NCBI GenBank assembly: GCA_947441615.1
Contig: CANEUH010000009.1
Coordinates: 1 to 64,000 of the forward strand
From: Bacteriovoracaceae bacterium
GTDB lineage: Bacteria; Bdellovibrionota; Bacteriovoracia; Bacteriovoracales; Bacteriovoracaceae
DNA: 64,000 nt
Direction of reading: 5' to 3'
A program made the position numbers and the translations under genes. Positions 59,352 through 64,000 of the stretch are shown here, in pieces. The notes under the pieces were generated by a model. It ran no database searches, was not told where the DNA came from, and worked only from the letters and a program-made list of their open reading frames with translations. Position 1 is the stretch's first letter; each line of letters begins with the position of its first letter.

Positions 59352-60337
59352 ACTTTTTTAATAAAAATTTTTCCATCTTTTAAGACTTCAATTTTTGCTT
59401 TTTTTGCACCCTCTTTTTTTATTTTTGCTAAATCTGAGGCAAAAAGATCAAAAATAATTCTTTCTAGTTCCCTTACGCCAAATCGGCTAATCTTCTGATT
59501 TTTTAAAAGGACATCGACAATCGCTTGAGGTGCTACAAATTCTAAATCAATTCCGTAATCTGAAGCGAGTTTAGAAATTTTAAGCAAAGCTATTTCCGCC
59601 ATGACTATACCCTTTAAGGGATCAAAGACTGAAACTCGGTCTATTCGACCTAATAACTCAGGTCGAAATACCTGTGAATCAGCTAAAGCTCCTTTCACTG
59701 CATTCGTTCTTTCATAAGGATCGTCAAACTGGCCTTTTAGATTCGTTATTTTATCAGCAAGAGCATTTGAGGTTAAAATAATCACACTTTGAGTAAAATC
59801 AGCTGTCACTCCTGAGCCTTGGTCGGTTAATCTCCCCTCACCCATCATTTGAAGAAATAAATCAAACACTGAGCTATGTGATTTTTCTATTTCATCAAAT
59901 AAGATGACTCTTTTTGGTTGCGCCATTATAGGTCTAGTTAATTGCCCACCTTCTTTAGCTCCTACATAACCTGGTGGAGGTCCGACTAATCGATCTTTTG
60001 AATGTGGGCCGGTAAATTCTGAACAATCGAATCTAATGAGTGCTCTTTCATCCTGAAAAAGATAGGAAGCTATCGCCTTAGCTAGTTCTGTTTTCCCCGT
60101 TCCAGTTGGGCCAACAAAAAGCAAATTTGCCACAGGCCTCCTTCTTTCACTTTTATACCACTCTAAGGTTATTAACTGACAAACGTCTTTAACAACTTGG
60201 TCCTGACCTTTTACTTTGGATAGGCAGTGATTAACAAATTCATCTTCATCAATATCTCTACCATTATTTTGATCCTCTTTACTTAACAATGATTCAAGTT
60301 CGTTCCAGTTCGTAAGTTTTTTTGGATCATCTATCAT
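59348..60337 (-). CDS. Soluble single-ring Clp-type AAA+ ATPase
   Basis: 329 aa from ATG 60337, with TAGGA upstream. One AAA_2 module followed by a Clp D2-small domain, like the C-terminal half of ClpB/ClpA alone. Walker A GPTGTGKT (76-83), pore loop GYVG in GPPPGYVGAKEGGQLT (123-126), Walker B RVILFDEIEKS (148-149), sensor-1 ILTSNA, Arg-finger region FRPELLGRID and sensor-2 FGVRELERII. No N-domain, no IGF/L ClpP loop seen. Likely a hexameric unfoldase or remodeller. Third in a minus-strand operon. Confidence 0.85.
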   Translation of the reverse strand: MIDDPKKLTNWNELESLLSKEDQNNGRDIDEDEFVNHCLSKVKGQDQVVKDVCQLITLEWYKSERRRPVANLLFVGPTGTGKTELAKAIASYLFQDERALIRFDCSEFTGPHSKDRLVGPPPGYVGAKEGGQLTRPIMAQPKRVILFDEIEKSHSSVFDLFLQMMGEGRLTDQGSGVTADFTQSVIILTSNALADKITNLKGQFDDPYERTNAVKGALADSQVFRPELLGRIDRVSVFDPLKGIVMAEIALLKISKLASDYGIDLEFVAPQAIVDVLLKNQKISRFGVRELERIIFDLFASDLAKIKKEGAKKAKIEVLKDGKIFIKKV

Positions 60338-60344
60338 AAAATTC

Positions 60345-61325
60345 CTATCGTTGAATGTCAGACAATTCACACATAACGCAATTTATTTTTATTTTATCTG
60401 ATGCTAAAGTATCTAGTTTGGAAAATGAGCTATGGGATACATCTAATGAATTCATGTCGTATCCAGAAAATGCAACACGTCCATTATCTACTTTAATATC
60501 ATAAGCCTTTAAACTTGTATGTTGGGACCGATTGTAAATGGCAGAATCTGAAAATCGAGTAAAATGAGTTTTATCAATTTTAACGGTACTAAAACCGCTC
60601 ATAGAAATAAATGTGTCTGCTTTCTCTAGGTAGCAATTGTTTAATTCTAATTTGGAAGATTCATTAACTCGAAAAGAAACTCCAACGAATTGAGAGTCAA
60701 TGGCTTCAATTTTTGAAGAATCATTGAGAGAAAAGTAAAAATTTGTTCCCTCGACTTTTGTTTGCTTAAGTGTCAAATTTATATTTTTCTGAAGATAAAG
60801 ATAGCTACTTGCGGCCAACACAACAAACTTAAGCTGAATTTTCTCTAAAACAAGTGAATCAGATGTTGGAATGTAAGAACTATTGGTATTAACATCTAAG
60901 ATAACACCTTCTTCACCGATTATATGGACTCTTTTAAATGCCTTATTGATTGAAAATTCATAATTACCTGGTGATATGTATACCAAATCCCCAGAGACGG
61001 CATTATTGATTACGGTATTTAAATCATTACTATCAAATTCCTCTCCCGATCCAACTCTCCATTCATTTTTGCCGCTTTTGGGTCTAACTTTCACGACAGG
61101 TAATTTATCCAAAAAACCAGACCTGGTATGGATTGAGCGGCTCGCAACTTGTGGAATTGGCGAAGGTGTAGAAGAGTGAAGTAATTTATTCTCCGCTGGA
61201 GTGGAAGATGAAAGACTCAAGTTGAAGTTGATGTTTTTTATTAACGTTATGATCAAACCTACTCCAGCAAGAAAGGCTAGAAATAAGCATGCTAAAAATA
61301 TTTTATCTTTCCAAATTCGACTCAT
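60345..61325 (-). CDS. Membrane-anchored right-handed beta-helix protein
   Basis: 326 aa. One membrane anchor near residues 8-30 (KIFLACLFLAFLAGVGLIITL), a Pro/Ser-rich spacer, then from about 85 a parallel beta-helix (pectin-lyase-like) with rung-type repeats of about 22 residues: DLVYISPGNYEFSINKA, KIEAIDSQFVGVSFR, KLELNNCYLEKADTFI, VKIDKTHFTRFSDSA. No pectate lyase catalytic residues seen. Lies between the two AAA genes in the same operon; 7-base gap downstream. Probably a periplasmic scaffold or carbohydrate-binding part of the machine. Confidence 0.75.
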   Translation of the reverse strand: MSRIWKDKIFLACLFLAFLAGVGLIITLIKNINFNLSLSSSTPAENKLLHSSTPSPIPQVASRSIHTRSGFLDKLPVVKVRPKSGKNEWRVGSGEEFDSNDLNTVINNAVSGDLVYISPGNYEFSINKAFKRVHIIGEEGVILDVNTNSSYIPTSDSLVLEKIQLKFVVLAASSYLYLQKNINLTLKQTKVEGTNFYFSLNDSSKIEAIDSQFVGVSFRVNESSKLELNNCYLEKADTFISMSGFSTVKIDKTHFTRFSDSAIYNRSQHTSLKAYDIKVDNGRVAFSGYDMNSLDVSHSSFSKLDTLASDKIKINCVMCELSDIQR

Positions 61326-61363
61326 GCTAAATTGACCTTAGAATCAAATGATCATGACTAATT

Positions 61364-62446
61364 TCATGCCGCCATTTTTCTTTTTTTCGTGATCTGAGGA
61401 ATAAAATTGCCACGACTATCAGATATAATCTCAATTTCTTTCCAGCCATTGTTTTTTGCCTGCTGAATGATTGGATCTGATTTATGTCTCACCACTTGGA
61501 TAAGTTGTCGGATTCCAAACTCTTTAAATCTTTGATTGTCTCTTACGATCTCAATGATAGCTTCAGCGCACAGATAATTAACTTCAATTCCATGCTGCCT
61601 GTAATAGCTGGACACCTGTAAAATTCCAATCTGGGCAACATCAATGACGCTAATTGAACCAAACCAAAACAAACCCTCAAACCTCGAGAGTAAAGCTTTC
61701 TCCATTGTAGAATTTGCTGCCACATGTTCCAACAAACCATAGTGATGCTTTTGAGCATCTTGAGCCGCTTCTTTTGAGTGTGAAGCTGCATTTGTGGTAG
61801 CAATAATGACTAAACCGGGGCAATGAAACCACTCACCCGTTAAAGAATCCATGATCTGGCCACTCTCCAAAAGTTGGTAGAGACTTGAATGAACTTCTTT
61901 CGGGGCCTTGTCAATTTCATCGAGTAGAAGAACTTTATATGGATCTTTTTTGAGAGAAGAAATAATTATTTCAATTAACTTTTCTCCATTGAATCCACTT
62001 TGATTCATCGCTATTTTTAATAAACTTCCTCTTCCGTAAAGACCTTCAGCAAGAAGTTGAGCGAAAAATGTTTTACCTGTGCCCGTTGGGCCAACTAAAA
62101 GATAACTTCCTAAATGGCGATTAGAATCAATCATATCAACATTTCGTTTCAATATTTGTAGAATGGAATGGATACTAGGTCCTTGCCCAATGATGTTTTT
62201 AAACATCCAGGGTTTTATTCTCTGAATATCTGCTGACTGAATTTTTTTATAATCACCTCGAGTTTCGGGACCTAGCTGACGCTTTAGAAATTTCCACCTT
62301 AAATAAGCAAAAACACTCGCTCCCAACATCACACAGGTTAACCCCCAAGGTGTCAGAAACCAAGAGCTTAACCTAGCGAATGAAATAATAAGAAATGCGA
62401 CCCCTAATACGATATACACATTTTGGAGCCGCCCAAAATTGGTCAT
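61364..62446 (-). CDS. Membrane-anchored single-ring Clp-type AAA+ ATPase with degenerate pore loop
   Basis: 360 aa. Two N-terminal membrane segments (about 10-24 and 31-50), then an AAA_2 module: Walker A VGPTGTGKT (118-126), pore-loop position reads GFNGE (151-154 GFNG) in place of GYVG, Walker B VLLLDEIDKAP (176-177), sensor-1 IIATTNA, LSRFEGLFWF and sensor-2 EFGIRQLIQVV. Unlike ClpB there is no N-domain. The altered pore loop suggests it does not thread substrates as its soluble relative would. First gene of the operon; 38 bases before the beta-helix gene. Confidence 0.82.
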   Translation of the reverse strand: MTNFGRLQNVYIVLGVAFLIISFARLSSWFLTPWGLTCVMLGASVFAYLRWKFLKRQLGPETRGDYKKIQSADIQRIKPWMFKNIIGQGPSIHSILQILKRNVDMIDSNRHLGSYLLVGPTGTGKTFFAQLLAEGLYGRGSLLKIAMNQSGFNGEKLIEIIISSLKKDPYKVLLLDEIDKAPKEVHSSLYQLLESGQIMDSLTGEWFHCPGLVIIATTNAASHSKEAAQDAQKHHYGLLEHVAANSTMEKALLSRFEGLFWFGSISVIDVAQIGILQVSSYYRQHGIEVNYLCAEAIIEIVRDNQRFKEFGIRQLIQVVRHKSDPIIQQAKNNGWKEIEIISDSRGNFIPQITKKRKMAA

Positions 62447-62563
62447 AGTCCATTATCGTAATGATTGGGCCACTTCTTGAGTGAATTTATCAAGAAAGGT
62501 ATAAGGCCTTGATTTTACGATTTATTAAATTTGAAATCCAAAAAGGAATCGGACAAGAAAATG

Positions 62564-62589
62564 GGCAAAAAAAAAGGGCCCGTAGGCCC
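62564..62589 (-). terminator. Intrinsic terminator after the SWIB gene
   Basis: On the minus strand GGGCC (62589-62585) and GGCCC (62580-62576) form a short GC stem (loop of 4) followed by a T-run of about 11 (62575-62565). It starts about 14 bases past the SWIB stop and so terminates its transcript. Confidence 0.8.
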
Positions 62590-62602
62590 CAGAGATAAAA
62601 AC

Positions 62603-62887
62603 TTAGTTAAGGTGCTTACCAAGAAGACCAGTCAATTCAAACATAGTTACTTCTTCTTTTCCAAAAACCTTGCTGAGTTTAGCATCAGCTAGGATATTTC
62701 TTTTATTTTTTGGGTTTTGAAGATTGTTAGTTTTAATGTAGTCCCAAATTTGCTTAACGGCCTCAGTTCTAGCAACTGGATTATTTCCAATAACTGCAGC
62801 AAGCTCAGCCGATGGAGTTAGAGCTTTCATAAAAGCTGCATTTGGCTTACGAGAAGTTTTTTTTGTTGTCTCTTGTGTGTTTTCCAT
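62603..62887 (-). CDS. SWIB/MDM2-domain protein
   Basis: 94 aa. After a basic, Lys/Arg-rich N-terminus (about 1-20, ETTKKTSRKPNAAFM) comes a SWIB domain: MKALTPSAELAAVIGNNPVAR, AVKQIWDYIKTNNLQNPKNKR, LSKVFGKEEVTMFELTGLL. SWIB domains were first known in eukaryotic chromatin remodellers, and also occur in chlamydiae and some other bacteria as free-standing DNA-associated proteins. The basic tail suits nucleic-acid contact. Own terminator and no tight neighbour. Confidence 0.9.
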   Translation of the reverse strand: MENTQETTKKTSRKPNAAFMKALTPSAELAAVIGNNPVARTEAVKQIWDYIKTNNLQNPKNKRNILADAKLSKVFGKEEVTMFELTGLLGKHLN

Positions 62888-62948
62888 AAATACCCTCCGT
62901 GTGTGTAGGAATAGTTTTATAAATTAATTACTCAATTGCAACAAATTC

Positions 62949-63875
62949 TTATTTCCTAAAAATACTTAAATTTAACTCTCTTGATAAATCTTGGAAAACC
63001 TTAATTCCTCTTACAGAATGACCATGTTCGTTTATTGACGGTGAATAAACAGCAATGCCTAATTCACCAGGAACAACTCCAAATATAGCTCCACTGACTC
63101 CACTTTTTGCAGGAATCCCCACTGAATAGGCCCACTTACCTGAGGTATCATACATACCGCAAGTAAACATTAAACTCAGTATATCGCCGACATATTCTTG
63201 GTTTAAAGCTTTATTATTTGTTTTTGGATTGACTCCATTATTCGCCAATGTTGCTGCCATCAGAGACAAATCAATTGTGTTTAATGAAAATGAACATTGC
63301 TTAAAATACAAATCAAGTGAATCCTCAATGTTTCCATCAATCACGCCAAAATGTCTTAACAAGTGAGCAATAGATCGATTCCTATGAGCAGTATTTTTTT
63401 CAGATTCAAAAACTTTTTCATCGACATGAATTTTTTTTTCCGTAAATAGACTAAAAAATTCGATCATATTTTTTAATCGATCTTCAAAAGATGATCCTTT
63501 GATAAAACTGCTGATCGCAATCGCGCCTGAATTGATCATAGGATTATAGGGCTTGTGGGTATTTTTCTCTAGTTCCACAATCGAATTAAAGGCTTCTCCT
63601 GTAGGCTCAACACCCACTTTCGACATAATAAATACCCTTCCCAAATCCTGAAGGGCCATACCATAGGTAAATGGTTTGGAAGTCGATTGCATACTAAACA
63701 ATACTTCTGAGTCACCAACACTAAAAACTTCTCCCCCTATTGTCGTTACAACAATTGCAAAACTTCTAGGATCAGCTTTTGCCAACTCGGGTATATAGCT
63801 AGCAGGAGAACCTGCGGTATTGTTTAAATGCCTTAAATAAATATCGTCAATCTTACTTTGTATTTGATTCCTCAT
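62949..63875 (-). CDS. glsA: Glutaminase GlsA
   Basis: L-glutamine to glutamate and ammonia. 308 aa, serine-dependent beta-lactamase-related fold. Catalytic Ser-Lys motif SMQSTSKPF, NPMINSGAIA, Tyr region WAYSVGIPAKSGVSG. Full length for bacterial GlsA. Cytoplasmic. It stands alone, 61 bases downstream of the SWIB start. Amino acid nitrogen release from prey-derived glutamine is a plausible use (inference). Confidence 0.92.
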   Translation of the reverse strand: MRNQIQSKIDDIYLRHLNNTAGSPASYIPELAKADPRSFAIVVTTIGGEVFSVGDSEVLFSMQSTSKPFTYGMALQDLGRVFIMSKVGVEPTGEAFNSIVELEKNTHKPYNPMINSGAIAISSFIKGSSFEDRLKNMIEFFSLFTEKKIHVDEKVFESEKNTAHRNRSIAHLLRHFGVIDGNIEDSLDLYFKQCSFSLNTIDLSLMAATLANNGVNPKTNNKALNQEYVGDILSLMFTCGMYDTSGKWAYSVGIPAKSGVSGAIFGVVPGELGIAVYSPSINEHGHSVRGIKVFQDLSRELNLSIFRK

Positions 63876-64000
63876 GATTCCCTTTAAAACTAATGACCGC
63901 TGAGCTATGTCAGTTAATTATTGTGTCGCAGCTTAAATTTCTTCAACTTAAGAGTAAAAACTCTACTTCAAATTCTCTTTTTTAAATAGAATTGTAATAT

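Noticed and set aside
1-64000. CRISPR arrays, rRNA, tRNA, prophage and toxin-antitoxin systems
   Set aside because: I saw no direct-repeat array, no tRNA-like cloverleaf boxes, no rRNA segments, no integrase or capsid genes, and no adjacent small toxin/antitoxin pair; absence is by eye and not by search.

Overview
The window looks like a chromosomal segment of an AT-rich, Gram-negative, gene-dense bacterium. Best guess is a Bdellovibrionota predator of the Bacteriovorax/Halobacteriovorax type. This rests on overall gene style (many exported hydrolases, lipoproteins and secreted proteases, a chemosensory operon with CheX, LD-carboxypeptidase, lytic transglycosylase, SWIB protein) and not on a marker gene; no rRNA, tRNA or prophage was seen. 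Genes are packed tightly. Of 14 convergent pairs counted, seven share their stop codons in an exact 4-bp overlap.

Layout. 1-147: 3' end of an IS66-like transposase gene. 0.2-5.7 kb: a GH26 mannanase-like enzyme, three BON-domain proteins, a gap with a 23-codon ORF plus terminator, a lone response regulator, then a secreted protein-glutaminase-like enzyme with a lipoprotein partner. 5.1-11.5 kb: a Rossmann protein, a Fur-family regulator facing a ZnuD-like TonB receptor with a dyad operator candidate, a large exported protein, LdcA. 12.4-18.9 kb: a chemosensory operon cheA-cheW-cheB-cheR-cheY-cheX without a receptor gene. 19-29 kb: methylglyoxal synthase fused end to start with a porin lacking a signal peptide, lytic transglycosylase, a second GH26, a PLD-type enzyme, a zinc metalloprotease lipoprotein, cyclopropane fatty acid synthase, polysaccharide deacetylase. 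29-36 kb: BON protein, amino acid permease, a second glutaminase/lipoprotein pair, a methyltransferase, DctA, a universal stress protein, a Crp/Fnr regulator.

36.4-41.5 kb is a coherent operon for uracil use: mmsA-like aldehyde dehydrogenase, URC1 (GTP cyclohydrolase II-like), URC4 (DUF1688), uracil phosphoribosyltransferase and uridine kinase. It matches the URC route of uracil catabolism, in which uracil enters as a nucleotide and the carbon leaves through malonate semialdehyde; this would suit an organism fed on prey RNA. 42-52 kb carries mainly housekeeping genes (RlmF, RlmN, DsbB/DsbA-like, pyroglutamyl peptidase, TldD/PmbA follow later), a degenerate HD-GYP protein and a large Ig-like/glycine-rich lipoprotein. 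52.7-55.2 kb holds an FtsH protease whose start region can fold into a long hairpin, followed by a single-cysteine DsbA-like protein.

57.9-62.4 kb is the least familiar region: two different single-ring Clp-type AAA ATPases (one membrane-anchored with a degenerate pore loop, one soluble with a canonical pore loop) flank a membrane-anchored beta-helix protein, beside two small unknown genes. It may be an undescribed envelope or remodelling machine. The window ends with a SWIB-domain protein and glutaminase GlsA.
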